IMG/VR virus record: IMGVR_UViG_3300044641_003944
Coordinates: 1-55,933 of that record
Direction: 5' to 3' (one strand)
Origin: a virus
Length of the DNA: 55,933 nt
Shown here piece after piece: positions 37,956-47,118 of the stretch. The stretch's first letter is position 1, and each line of letters starts with the position of its first letter. Both the position numbers and the translations under genes were made by a program. The notes under the pieces are model-generated. The model saw only the letters and a list, made by a program, of their open reading frames with translations, had not been told where the DNA came from and did no database searches.

Positions 37956-38771
37956 ATGGCAGAAGTTAATATTGCACAACAAAATCCAACCCCTACACAG
38001 GTTGAAAAAGGTAAATTTGATTTTCCTACAGAAGTAATCGAATTACCATCAAAAGGATTACTATATCCAGAAGGACATCCTCTTAGAAAAGGTACTTGTG
38101 AATTAAAGTATATGACAGCAAGAGAAGAAGATATTCTTGCAAATACAAACCTTATTAAGAAAGGTATTGTATTAGATAAATTGTTTGAATCAGTAGTTGT
38201 TGAACCGGGTGTTAATCCAAATGATATTTTTATTGGTGATAAAAACGCTATCCTAATGGCAACTCGTATTTTGGGATATGGGGCTGATTATCAAATAGAA
38301 ATGACAGATAAATTTTCATCAGAAAAGCAAGCTGTTACTATTGATTTGGGTAAAGTACAAACTAAAGATTTTGATGAATCTATATTGAATCCAAAAAATA
38401 GATATAGTTTTAAGTTACCAACAATGGGTACTCAACTTATTTTTAAATTATTAACACATGGTGATGAGCAAGAAATAACTAGAGAAGTACAAGCTTTAGA
38501 AAAATTAAATAAGAATTCAGGCGCTTCATTTGATGTAACAACTCGTTTGAAATATATGATTGTTTCAGTTGATGGCAATGAAGATAGAGGTTTTGTAAAC
38601 AGATGGATAACTAACTCATTCTTAGCAAAAGATACTAAAGCATTTAGAGCTTATGTTAAAGAATTATCACCTGATTTGGATATGAAATTCCAATTTACAT
38701 CAGATGTTACTGGCGAGACGGAGGCGCTGGATATACCATTTGGGATTAACTTTTTTTACCCTTCCAACTGA
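37956..38771 (+). CDS. 26: Baseplate hub assembly protein (T4 gp26-like)
   Basis: The 271-residue protein carries the signature block of the T4 baseplate family at about residues 28-75: ELPSKGLLYPEGHPL, then LKYMTAREEDILANTNLIKKGIVLD split by short variable residues. In T4 such proteins act in hub assembly. It is longer than T4 gp26 (208). It ends FGINFFYPSN-TGA, and the last codons overlap a different frame that continues for another 200 nt. A run of seven T residues lies four codons before the stop, suggesting that some ribosomes shift +1 to make a longer form, as tail-assembly chaperones of other phages do. Confidence 0.8.
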   Translation: MAEVNIAQQNPTPTQVEKGKFDFPTEVIELPSKGLLYPEGHPLRKGTCELKYMTAREEDILANTNLIKKGIVLDKLFESVVVEPGVNPNDIFIGDKNAILMATRILGYGADYQIEMTDKFSSEKQAVTIDLGKVQTKDFDESILNPKNRYSFKLPTMGTQLIFKLLTHGDEQEITREVQALEKLNKNSGASFDVTTRLKYMIVSVDGNEDRGFVNRWITNSFLAKDTKAFRAYVKELSPDLDMKFQFTSDVTGETEALDIPFGINFFYPSN

Positions 38772-38970
38772 TTATAAAATAATTCTTCATTCTCAAATTT
38801 GGGAAATGGTTCAATTTGGTAATGGATTTACTTGGTCAGAGGTTTATCACATGCCATCATACCTTCGTAAATTTTATTTTAATAAGTTAATAGAACTTAA
38901 GAAAAAAGAAGCAGAAGAACATAAAAAGGCTCAGTCAAAAATGAAATCAAATAAAGTGAGGATACGTTAA
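38704..38970 (+). CDS. gp51-like baseplate assembly segment, probably a +1 frameshift extension of the gp26-like gene
   Basis: The frame is open from before 38704; its only upstream ATG (38704) would give an unnatural MLLARRRRW start lying inside the gp26-like gene. From the T run onward the protein looks genuine: TLPTDYKIILHSQIWEM, GFTWSEVYHMPSYLRKF, then a Lys/Glu-rich helix. No good start codon lies near the junction; the next ATG is about 38806. I therefore think it is translated mainly by +1 frameshifting at 38751-38757, giving a fused protein of about 340 residues. In T4 the hub-assembly genes 26 and 51 are neighbours, so this may be a gp51 equivalent; that identity is an inference. Confidence 0.55.
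   Translation: MLLARRRRWIYHLGLTFFTLPTDYKIILHSQIWEMVQFGNGFTWSEVYHMPSYLRKFYFNKLIELKKKEAEEHKKAQSKMKSNKVRIR
38751..38757 (+). promoter_or_regulatory. Candidate +1 frameshift site (T7 run)
   Basis: In the gp26-like frame the codons are AAC TTT TTT TAC ... TGA. A ribosome with tRNA-Phe on the second TTT can slip forward one base, still pair with TTT, and continue ACC CTT CCA ACT GAT in the next frame. The zero-frame stop is only four codons on. Confidence 0.5.
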
Positions 38971-38985
38971 TATCCTCACTTTTTT
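38953..38985 (+). terminator. Rho-independent terminator containing a stop codon in its loop
   Basis: A 12-bp perfect stem (38953-38964 with 38971-38982, core GTGAGGATA/TATCCTCAC) has the loop CGTTAA and is followed by T residues. The loop holds the TAA stop of the gp51-like frame. Confidence 0.85.
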
Positions 38986-38994
38986 ATTTGCCGA

Positions 38995-39002
38995 TATTTA
39001 TA
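38995..39002 (+). promoter_or_regulatory. ATATTTATA candidate phage promoter
   Basis: TATTTATA directly after the terminator, ending 19 nt before the ATG at 39022. Confidence 0.5.
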
Positions 39003-39021
39003 CAATATAAACATTCTAATT

Positions 39022-39231
39022 ATGGAAAATAATAAAAAACAAGTTAAAGAAGGTATATTCGATGCAGCTGATAAATTTGTAACTAAATTTTTTGATGGTT
39101 TGTCAAATGGAGCTGCTAATAGCATTATTAGAAAAGCTGAACAGGCTAAATTACCAAAAGAAGCAATCGATAGGATGAAAAAAATGGAAAAAGATGCAGA
39201 AGAATTTAGAAAATTTTTAGATTCTTTATAA
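39022..39231 (+). CDS. Small helical protein (69 aa), unknown
   Basis: I do not recognise this protein. It is highly charged and almost wholly helical (FDAADKFVTKFFDGL, then IIRKAEQAKLPKEAIDRM and a final EEFRKFLDSL coiled coil). It has its own promoter motif and ends 22 nt before the tape-measure gene. Small helical proteins just before tape measures are often assembly chaperones; that is only a positional guess. Confidence 0.6.
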   Translation: MENNKKQVKEGIFDAADKFVTKFFDGLSNGAANSIIRKAEQAKLPKEAIDRMKKMEKDAEEFRKFLDSL

Positions 39232-39253
39232 TCTACATTAGATAATTTTATAA

Positions 39254-42049
39254 ATGGCAAAAGCAAAAAATACACAAAAGGGACAACAGCTAGAATTATT
39301 CCCTACACCCGCCGCAGCACCTGCTGCACCTGCTGCTGCTGCGCAAGAACTTAAACTTTCTGAAAGAATTGCACAAAAAAGAGCAGAAATTAATAAATTA
39401 CTAGAAAAGGGTGAAGAAATTACTGAAGCTGAATTAGAGTTAGTTAGAAAAGAAGAAATTGCTTTAGCAAAATTAGAAAAACAACAAAAGAAAGTATTAG
39501 AGGGTAGGCGTACCAATGAACAGAAACAACTAGATATAAATTCAGCAGTAAAGGAAGAATTAGGTTCTCTGGCATCAATCAGTAAAGTATATGGCGGTTT
39601 AACAACAGCCCAATCAAATACTTTAACTACACATCAAAAATCATTAACGGCGGTATTAGCACAAGAAAGCGCAACCCAAGAGCAATATGAATTTGCTCAA
39701 AATCATGTTGCGGAAATGTCAAAGATGTTTGCATTGCAACAGCAGCTTGCTCAATTGGGTCCTGAACAAGTAGCTGAACGAGAAGCAATAAATGCAAAAA
39801 TTGACGTTCAGAATGATAAAATGGAGCAATCTATTGCACATGCAAAGGGTATGGGTTATATAACCGAAGACCAAGCTAAGGCGATGAACGATGGACGAGT
39901 TGCTGCACTGAAAAACAACTCAATAGCGGAAAAGTATGCAACAATTAGTGCAGAGACAAAAGAAGTAATAGAGGGACAGATTCAGGCGTATGAAGCCATA
40001 AAAAAATCAATTAGGGGTGTAATTGGTACTGTCAAATTACTTACTATGGGATGGGCAGGTGTTGCTAGAATAACATTGATGGGTGCTGGGGCAGCTATCT
40101 CAAAAGTAGGAAAAACAATCAGAGAGATGGGTGGGTACTTGGGGGGTGCAACTATATCTGCTACTGCGTTGGGAACTGTATTTGATTCCGCTAATGATGT
40201 TGCTAAGGGATTATCAGAAGAAATGGGTGGTTTGAATGATGTATCATTTCAAGCTCAACTCAATACAAACCTTATGGCCACTAATATGGGTATAAGTGGA
40301 ACTGAAGCAGCAAAATTAACTGGTAATCTAGCTCGTTTAAATGGTAATAGTATTGAAACTGCACAAAACCTAGCAAATGGAGCCAAAGAAATGGCAAAAA
40401 CTGCCGGAGTAGTCCCAGCAGCTGTAATGGCTGATATGGCAGCATCTGCTGAAGAATTTGCACTATTTGGTAAGGATGGTGGAAAGAATATGCAAGAAGC
40501 CGCAGTTCAAGCCGCTAAGATGGGTGTTAGTTTAAAAACTATGGGTGGCGTTGCCGATAACCTTTTAGATTTTGAAACTTCTATTAATAGTGAATTGGAA
40601 TTGGGGGCAATGCTCGGTAAAAATATTAATTTAGATAGAGCAAGGGCATTAGCATACGAAGGAGATATAGCAGGAGCTACTCAAGAAACATTGAATGCAT
40701 TAGGTGGTGTTGATGAGTTTAATAAAATGGATTATTTCCAAAAGAAAAAAACAGCCGAATTATTAGGTACTTCCGTTGAAGAATTACAAAAAATGGTTAC
40801 CCAACAGGAAGAAGCAGCAACATTAGGTGGGCAAATAGATGGAACATTCAATTCAATGACGGAAGGATTAACTGCATTAACAACAGGCCCTTTAGGTGGA
40901 TTTGTTTCTGGGTTGAGTGGTGCAATTGGACAAACATCGGAAATAGCAGGTAACTTTAAATCAGCTGGTGATTTTGCAAAAGAGACGTTTGGTAAAGCAA
41001 AAGATTTTTTTGGAGGAAAAAAACCTGATGTACCTGACTTACCAAAAAATTCTACAGAATCAATAACAGATTCAGTTACATCATCTGGTGATTCTGGTGG
41101 TAAAGTATCAGGTCCTGGAGAAAAAGCTGGTGATGGTCTAAAAAGTTTAGCAGAAGGTTTAGAAAAAATGGGTACTACAAAAGTATTATTTGGTGCATTG
41201 AACTTAATACCAACTGCATTGGGTTTACTTCTTATGGTAGTTGGTATTCCATCATTAATGGCAATTGGTGCATTTGGTCTTAATGCTGGAATGGGATTAC
41301 TATATCTTGCTGAAGGCTTAGAAAAAATGGGCACTACACAGGTATTATTTGGTGCATTGAATTTAATACCAACTGCATTAGGATTTGCTTTAATGACACT
41401 TGGTGTAATTGGATTAGCAGGTGTTGCACTTTTAGGTGCACCAGCTGGGGCAGGATTAGTCGCATTAGGTAGTGGATTGGCATCATTTGGAGCAACGGCT
41501 GGGACTGTAGGATGGTTGGGAGTTGCCGTAATTTTGGCATTAGGAGCCGCTTTTACATTATTTGCATTTGGATTGAGTTTATTAGCACCATTAGTTGAAT
41601 CAATTGGAAACGCAATTGGTAGTGTTGTAGAATCAATAGCAGCCGGTATTGTTATGATTGTTTCAAGTATAAGTGATTTATTGGTTAATGTATTACCATT
41701 ACTTAATTTAGAAGCAGCGGCTGGAATTCTAGCGATGGCAGCTTCATTTACGGTATTAGCAGGTTCATTGGCATTGTTAAGCACTATGGGATTAGCAGCC
41801 ATTCCTGTATTATTAGCGGTTGGTGCAGTTGGTGCAGTTGGAGCAAGTATATTTGGTGGTGGTGAAGAAGGAGCCGAAGGGGCTGATGGTGGTGGTGATA
41901 GAACTGGTGAGTTAATTGATGAGATAAAAGGATTGAGAGCAGATTTAATAGCTGGTAAAATAGCCGTAAATATAGATGGCCAAAAGGTTACTTCTAATGT
42001 AGGTAAAGTTGTATCTAGAATTAGTTCAAATTCATACGCTAAAGTATAA
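39254..42049 (+). CDS. Tape-measure candidate / baseplate hub protein (931 aa)
   Basis: The N-terminus is Ala/Pro-rich, then a long helical coiled-coil region (about residues 35-260) full of Gln, Glu and Lys. Hydrophobic Gly/Ala-rich segments occupy about residues 250-300 and 640-880. Residues about 630-720 hold a tandem duplication of LAEGLEKMGTT.VLFGALNLIPTALG. This layout (long helices, then membrane-like stretches) is typical of tail tape-measure proteins, which set tail length and enter the host envelope. In T4 that role belongs to gp29 of the baseplate hub. At about 1.5 angstrom per residue the length would allow a tail near 140 nm. Neighbouring baseplate genes support the call; no lytic domain is visible. 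Confidence 0.7.
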   Translation: MAKAKNTQKGQQLELFPTPAAAPAAPAAAAQELKLSERIAQKRAEINKLLEKGEEITEAELELVRKEEIALAKLEKQQKKVLEGRRTNEQKQLDINSAVKEELGSLASISKVYGGLTTAQSNTLTTHQKSLTAVLAQESATQEQYEFAQNHVAEMSKMFALQQQLAQLGPEQVAEREAINAKIDVQNDKMEQSIAHAKGMGYITEDQAKAMNDGRVAALKNNSIAEKYATISAETKEVIEGQIQAYEAIKKSIRGVIGTVKLLTMGWAGVARITLMGAGAAISKVGKTIREMGGYLGGATISATALGTVFDSANDVAKGLSEEMGGLNDVSFQAQLNTNLMATNMGISGTEAAKLTGNLARLNGNSIETAQNLANGAKEMAKTAGVVPAAVMADMAASAEEFALFGKDGGKNMQEAAVQAAKMGVSLKTMGGVADNLLDFETSINSELELGAMLGKNINLDRARALAYEGDIAGATQETLNALGGVDEFNKMDYFQKKKTAELLGTSVEELQKMVTQQEEAATLGGQIDGTFNSMTEGLTALTTGPLGGFVSGLSGAIGQTSEIAGNFKSAGDFAKETFGKAKDFFGGKKPDVPDLPKNSTESITDSVTSSGDSGGKVSGPGEKAGDGLKSLAEGLEKMGTTKVLFGALNLIPTALGLLLMVVGIPSLMAIGAFGLNAGMGLLYLAEGLEKMGTTQVLFGALNLIPTALGFALMTLGVIGLAGVALLGAPAGAGLVALGSGLASFGATAGTVGWLGVAVILALGAAFTLFAFGLSLLAPLVESIGNAIGSVVESIAAGIVMIVSSISDLLVNVLPLLNLEAAAGILAMAASFTVLAGSLALLSTMGLAAIPVLLAVGAVGAVGASIFGGGEEGAEGADGGGDRTGELIDEIKGLRADLIAGKIAVNIDGQKVTSNVGKVVSRISSNSYAKV

Positions 42050-42051
42050 CG

Positions 42052-44535
42052 ATGGGAAAAAGTATTGAAGAATTATTTAAAACAAAACAATTGGTAGATG
42101 GTAAAACAGCTGCCGAAAAATACGAAATTCGTAATAGTAAAGATATAGAATTACGTGCATCTACGGGTGCTATGAATTTACCATTCAAAGGAGCACAAAT
42201 ACTAAGAAGAAATTTATCATCAAGAACAAGAGAAACCCGATTAGAAGAAGAAGTAACAGGATTAAGAATTATATCTAAGCTAGCAGGCCCTATTATATAT
42301 GGTACTGATATTTTTAAATTAAGTACACAAAAAACTGAAATGGTTTCCGTAATGAAAGATTCGGTAAACCCAAACAATTCAGCAGATAGTGGTCTTTTGG
42401 GAAACGCATTTGAAAAGGGAAAAACAAAAGGATTAGAATTATTAAGTAAACTAGGCGTACAACTTCCACAAAAACTAATACCAACTCGTATATTTTTAAA
42501 TAAGGAATTTAAAGCAGGTAAAGAGCCAGATACTATGGCTACACTTGCTAAAATAAAAGGAGATGGTGCTGGTAATTTGGCTGGAAAGTTTTTAGCTCAA
42601 AATGCAAAAGGAACTCCTAAACAAATAGGTAACCAGGTATTAGGTGGTGGTATTGGTTTATTAAAAGGTGAAGTTAAGAAAAAATTATTTGGAGCACCAA
42701 AGCAAGGTGCACAAAATCTTGCCAAAAAAGGAGATACTGAAGTTCAATACGATAGTACTGCAAAATATTCCGATACTGTAAACCCAATTGATGAAGATTA
42801 TTTCAAAAGAAATGACCTTTCATCTATATTAGTGGCACAAGATACAAAAGAGAATGCTGACCAGGCTGTTAAAAAAAGAGTTGATGAAATAGTCCCTAAA
42901 GGAAAATCTATAAATGCTTCAAAAAATCCATTTGCTAAGTTAGGTGAAAAAATTGGAGATATTAAAAAAGAAGGTGAGCAAAAATTATCACAAGCAAAAA
43001 AAGTAGGACAGCAAGAATTATCAGCTGGTAAAAAAGTTGGTGATACTAAAAGTGGAGGTTCATCTACTGGGGCGGATTCGATAATTAGATATTCTGATAC
43101 TGTTGATGAAACACAGGATGATGCAAAATTAAGAAATGACCTTTCTACTTTACTTCTATCAAAAAAACAAAAGGAAACAGAATCTCCTGATAATAAAAAG
43201 CAAATTGATGCAATAAAAGGTAATCTGGGGGCTTTAAATGTAAAGCAAAATCCATTCGCAAAATCATCAGATAAAGTTAAATCAGCAGATGGTGACACAA
43301 AAAATGGTTTACAATCTGGTAGAAAATTAGGACAGCAATCGATTGCAACTGGTAAAAAAATTGGTGAAACTGCTGATACGGCTGCTGGTGTAATTATATA
43401 CTCTAATACCGTAGATGAAACACAGGATGATGTAAAATTAAGAAATGATTTATCAACAAAATTACAAGCATTAATGCAAGCAAGTAGTGCAGTAACTGCC
43501 CAAGGGGGTACTATTTCTGGTCTATCAAGATCCGATGTTACTCAAAATATGTATTCAACGAAAAAAAATAAAAGTACAAAACTGGGTAGAAAAGATGTAC
43601 CATCGGTATCTTTAAAAACAAAATATGGTATAGAAAGTTCAAATAAGTTAGATTTTTTAAATGAAAAAACAACATACACATCTGACCCCCTTAAACTAAG
43701 TGATGGTACGACATTAGATGACCATGATTTTATAGTACTTAAATTTAAATCAATAGCAACTGGAGAAGTGGCAAGTTTTAGAGCAACTGTAACTGGAATA
43801 TCTGAAACAGTATCACCTTCATGGGATAGTGCAAAATTTATAGGTTCTCCGTTTAATTATTATACATACTCAAGTATAGAAAGAAGTGTAAGTTTTAATT
43901 TCAAAATGTATTCAACAACCCCTACACAACATATAGCATGTTGGCAACGATTAAACTTTTTAACTGGTTTGACATATCCGCAAGGTTATTCGGGACCATA
44001 CGCAACTCCTCCTTTTGTAGAATTTACATTGGGTAGTCTTTATAAACGTAAAGCCACCTTTATTGAATCTTTATCATATACTATGGATGACAACGGAGGA
44101 TGGGAAATAGGTAATACTTTAGGATTACTCAGTGAAAAAGTAAAAGTCAATGGTAAAGATGTTTCTATGAAAGATTATAAGTTACCAATGGTTGTAGATG
44201 TTTCAATAACTTTAAAAATATTGGAATCAAAAAGTACAACTGATAGTAAACAATTTTATGGATTTTCTAGATTGGGTGCAAATAATTCAGTTAAGCCAAC
44301 GGATACTAAAGGAAACACATCAACTAATGCACAAAAATCAGGCGATGCAAATATATCAACGGACTCAACTAAAGTTGAATCATCAGAAACTATCAAACAA
44401 AGTAACGTAAAAAGTTTGAATAGTAAAGAAACTAATAAACAAACTGATAATAATTCTGCAATCCCTAGCTTCATAAAATTTGATGGTTATGGTGGTGGTG
44501 ATTTTGGTGGCGGCGGAGCTGGTGATAGTTTTTAA
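42052..44535 (+). CDS. Baseplate tube-cap/initiator-like protein (gp48/gp54-like) with internal repeats
   Basis: It starts 3 nt after the tape-measure stop. Residues about 230-490 hold three related units: YSDTV..., a RNDLSS/RNDLST helix, then NPFAK... and a Lys/Gly/Gln-rich GQQ...GKK-G-T linker. The third unit is cut short. Residues about 540-740 form a globular beta domain with VSPSWDSAKFIGSPF, YSSIERSVSFNFKMYS and LTYPQGYSG. This resembles tail-tube initiator and cap proteins of T4-like phages as I remember them. The C-terminal 90 residues are polar and end in a Gly-rich GYGGGDFGGGGAGDSF tail. The order after the tape measure fits T4 (29-48-54). Which of 48 or 54 it represents cannot be settled here. 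Confidence 0.6.
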   Translation: MGKSIEELFKTKQLVDGKTAAEKYEIRNSKDIELRASTGAMNLPFKGAQILRRNLSSRTRETRLEEEVTGLRIISKLAGPIIYGTDIFKLSTQKTEMVSVMKDSVNPNNSADSGLLGNAFEKGKTKGLELLSKLGVQLPQKLIPTRIFLNKEFKAGKEPDTMATLAKIKGDGAGNLAGKFLAQNAKGTPKQIGNQVLGGGIGLLKGEVKKKLFGAPKQGAQNLAKKGDTEVQYDSTAKYSDTVNPIDEDYFKRNDLSSILVAQDTKENADQAVKKRVDEIVPKGKSINASKNPFAKLGEKIGDIKKEGEQKLSQAKKVGQQELSAGKKVGDTKSGGSSTGADSIIRYSDTVDETQDDAKLRNDLSTLLLSKKQKETESPDNKKQIDAIKGNLGALNVKQNPFAKSSDKVKSADGDTKNGLQSGRKLGQQSIATGKKIGETADTAAGVIIYSNTVDETQDDVKLRNDLSTKLQALMQASSAVTAQGGTISGLSRSDVTQNMYSTKKNKSTKLGRKDVPSVSLKTKYGIESSNKLDFLNEKTTYTSDPLKLSDGTTLDDHDFIVLKFKSIATGEVASFRATVTGISETVSPSWDSAKFIGSPFNYYTYSSIERSVSFNFKMYSTTPTQHIACWQRLNFLTGLTYPQGYSGPYATPPFVEFTLGSLYKRKATFIESLSYTMDDNGGWEIGNTLGLLSEKVKVNGKDVSMKDYKLPMVVDVSITLKILESKSTTDSKQFYGFSRLGANNSVKPTDTKGNTSTNAQKSGDANISTDSTKVESSETIKQSNVKSLNSKETNKQTDNNSAIPSFIKFDGYGGGDFGGGGAGDSF

Positions 44536-44546
44536 ATATATTAATT

Positions 44547-44834
44547 ATGAGTAGATACGAAAATAATCCTATTAAAAAAACTTTTGATGGTAAAGAAGTA
44601 TATAGAAGAAAAATATATCCAAATATTCCGTTAAAAGATACCGATGTATATGTAATGACGGAAACTGGTGACAGATTGGATACATTGGCATTTCAATATT
44701 ATGAAGATTCATCATTATGGTGGATAATTGCCGCAGCAAATAATATACACGATGCCCCTATGGGATTGCAAGATGGTACTATACTAAGAATACCATTAAA
44801 CTATATTCAAATAAACAGTAATTTTATAAAATAA
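44547..44834 (+). CDS. LysM-like baseplate wedge protein (gp53/tail protein X-like)
   Basis: This 95-residue protein has a LysM-like core: a VMTETGDRLDTLAFQYYEDS strand-helix, a WWIIAAANNI helix, and an ending GTILRIPLNYI strand. That is the pattern of tail protein X and of the LysM fold in T4 gp53, where it serves as a baseplate assembly module rather than a cell-wall binder. It lies between the tube-cap and hub-like genes with 11-nt and 3-nt gaps, so it is in one transcript with them. Confidence 0.7.
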   Translation: MSRYENNPIKKTFDGKEVYRRKIYPNIPLKDTDVYVMTETGDRLDTLAFQYYEDSSLWWIIAAANNIHDAPMGLQDGTILRIPLNYIQINSNFIK

Positions 44835-44837
44835 TTT

Positions 44838-47117
44838 ATGTCAAGTTTTCCTAATTTATCAAATTTAGCGGGTTATGTAAAATCTGCATTAGATAGAAGA
44901 ATTGGTAATGTTCAAAATGTATCACAATTAAATGCTTGGGTTAGAGTATCTTCTGGTGTTGGTGGGGGACTTATGTTATTATCTAATCCCAATTTTGCAT
45001 TATTTAGAGCAGCTGGTGAAGGTTCTATCTATGGGGATGGTAAATCAAGTGGTACTTTGGGAACTAGTTGGGGCGGTGCAGCAATTTATGCGGAAACAAG
45101 TGATTCTGGATTTAGACCTAAACCAAATATTACATCAATCGAAATCGATGAGGGAGCTGGTACATTAAGTAGAAAAGCATCGTTTACCATAACATGCTAC
45201 ACTAAAGGACAATTGGATACTTTGTGTGAATATTTTTTAGAACCGGGATATTCTATTTTTTTAGAATGGGGTTGGAATGTACCTGAATCACTAAAAGCAT
45301 ACAGTTCCACATTAAATTCTACTACGGTAGCAAATTTTCAAAGTTTTAAAAAAGTAAATGAAGCAAGAGCAAATTCAAAAGGTACTTATGATAACTATTT
45401 GGGATTTATAACCGGAGGCGGTATTTCATCTAATGGGGATACTTATGAAATATCTGTTAAATGTACTGGATTCACAGAACTACCTGCATATTTTATGGGA
45501 GCCGATAATTCAGAAGATTCGGAAAATGAGGAAAAAATAACAGAACCAGAATATAGTACTGCACAAATATCAGCTGAAACTAATTTGGGTAAAAAAAGAT
45601 TTATGATGGCTTTTAATAGATTGCCATCGAATAGAAGAACTACTAGAGTATCATCTCTAATAGTAAACCCATTGGTAGCAAACCCTTCTAATTTTATAAA
45701 TGTTGATGAAACTGTAAAGGCAAAAGTAAATGAATGTGTTGGTGGAACTGAATTGCTTGGAATATCAATAAATGATGAAGAAGCAAATGTAGGTGGAGTG
45801 ACTCAAGAATTCCCATCAGGAACGGAAATTATAAAAGATGAATCCTTTATACGATTTGGTACTTTAATGGAAATACTTAATCAAATTGGTATGGAAGGGT
45901 TTATGATAGGTGGGAAGGTAATAAAAACCACAATAAACACAAAAACCACAGTTTGTTGTGCATTTCCAAAAATATTTAGTACTGATAAGAAAAAACTATT
46001 TATACCAAATAAAACCGCTCCTTTATTCGATTTAGTTAAAGCAGCAAATAGTCCAACTGATAATGGTGTAAGTGATGCGGCAACAGATGATTGTTCTGTA
46101 GTTAATGTAAATGATTCAGCCAATCTAATTATGTTTCCAGCAGCAGGAACGATAGCAAATGGTATTGCTAATGGTAAGGTTGTTGTTAGTAATAAAATAG
46201 ATGGTTCATTTGAAGCATTGACTAAACCAAATGGGCAGTGGGGGTTTTTGGATGACCTTTATGTAAATTTAGATTTTGCAAAAGGGGTATTAGAAACCAA
46301 AAACTTTTCTATAAGAAATGCATTATATCAAATATTAAATGGAATGTCAGCAGCGGCTGGAGGTCTATGGGATTTTCAAATAATGTCTGATGAGGATGAT
46401 ACAGAATTAAGAGTTGTTGATATGAATTTAACACCAACTGGTGTACAAGAGCCATATCAATTTATATTGGCTGGAGTTAATTCTATTTTTATAGATGCAT
46501 CATTGGATATGGATATTAGTGGTGCAAAGATGAATCAAATAATTGGTAATAGATTAGGACAGACAATTAATGGAAGTCAAAAAGATGTTAAATCAAAAGA
46601 TAAAAAAGGACTATTTACCAATAAAGATGACCAAATTTTAAAAGAAATAAAAAAAAGGGAAGAACCACCTCCACCAAAAGATGCTACGCCACCTGAAGGT
46701 CCTACTGATGATGAACTTGAAGAAGCAAAAATCAAAAACTTACAATTGTTTTTAGATAAAATTGGATTGATGCCTAGACCACATCTTGATGATAAATACC
46801 CATTTGAGGCAGACTTGAAAAAAAGTGTGTTTACAGTCGCATATAATGACCAAGCAGTTTTTGAATTTTTCAAAAATCAAAACGATAAAAAGGCAGTACA
46901 AACTGAACCAGGTGGAGTTGGACCTATTATGCCAATTAAATTTACATTTACAATACATGGATTGAGTGGTATTAAGAGAGGTGATAAATTTAAAGTATTG
47001 GGATTACCTAAAAATTATGAATCAACTGGGTTTTTTCAAGTAACATCCGTTAAACATACGATAACCGATATGTTATGGAAAACTGATATAGAAGGAAGCT
47101 TTAGACAATCAAGATAA
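44838..47117 (+). CDS. Baseplate hub protein (gp27/gp44-like)
   Basis: The 759-residue protein has an N-terminal region with SIEIDEGAGTLSRKASFTITCYTKGQ split as in hub domains (a beta barrel with LEPGYSIFLEWGWN). A long middle region follows, with a Pro/Glu linker at about residues 610-640. The C-terminus has FTIHGLSGIKRGDKFKVLGL and FQVTSVKHTITDMLW, a pattern common at the end of contractile-tail hub proteins. Hub proteins sit under the tube and carry the spike. T4 gp27 is 391 residues, so this one is much longer and may carry additional baseplate modules. No lysozyme motif is visible. Confidence 0.6.
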   Translation: MSSFPNLSNLAGYVKSALDRRIGNVQNVSQLNAWVRVSSGVGGGLMLLSNPNFALFRAAGEGSIYGDGKSSGTLGTSWGGAAIYAETSDSGFRPKPNITSIEIDEGAGTLSRKASFTITCYTKGQLDTLCEYFLEPGYSIFLEWGWNVPESLKAYSSTLNSTTVANFQSFKKVNEARANSKGTYDNYLGFITGGGISSNGDTYEISVKCTGFTELPAYFMGADNSEDSENEEKITEPEYSTAQISAETNLGKKRFMMAFNRLPSNRRTTRVSSLIVNPLVANPSNFINVDETVKAKVNECVGGTELLGISINDEEANVGGVTQEFPSGTEIIKDESFIRFGTLMEILNQIGMEGFMIGGKVIKTTINTKTTVCCAFPKIFSTDKKKLFIPNKTAPLFDLVKAANSPTDNGVSDAATDDCSVVNVNDSANLIMFPAAGTIANGIANGKVVVSNKIDGSFEALTKPNGQWGFLDDLYVNLDFAKGVLETKNFSIRNALYQILNGMSAAAGGLWDFQIMSDEDDTELRVVDMNLTPTGVQEPYQFILAGVNSIFIDASLDMDISGAKMNQIIGNRLGQTINGSQKDVKSKDKKGLFTNKDDQILKEIKKREEPPPPKDATPPEGPTDDELEEAKIKNLQLFLDKIGLMPRPHLDDKYPFEADLKKSVFTVAYNDQAVFEFFKNQNDKKAVQTEPGGVGPIMPIKFTFTIHGLSGIKRGDKFKVLGLPKNYESTGFFQVTSVKHTITDMLWKTDIEGSFRQSR

Positions 47118-47118
47118 T

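Noticed and set aside
38704-38757. ATG 38704 as the true start of the gp51-like protein
   Set aside because: The residues it would add (MLLARRRRW) are the off-frame reading of the gp26-like gene; frameshift entry fits better, though re-initiation cannot be excluded.
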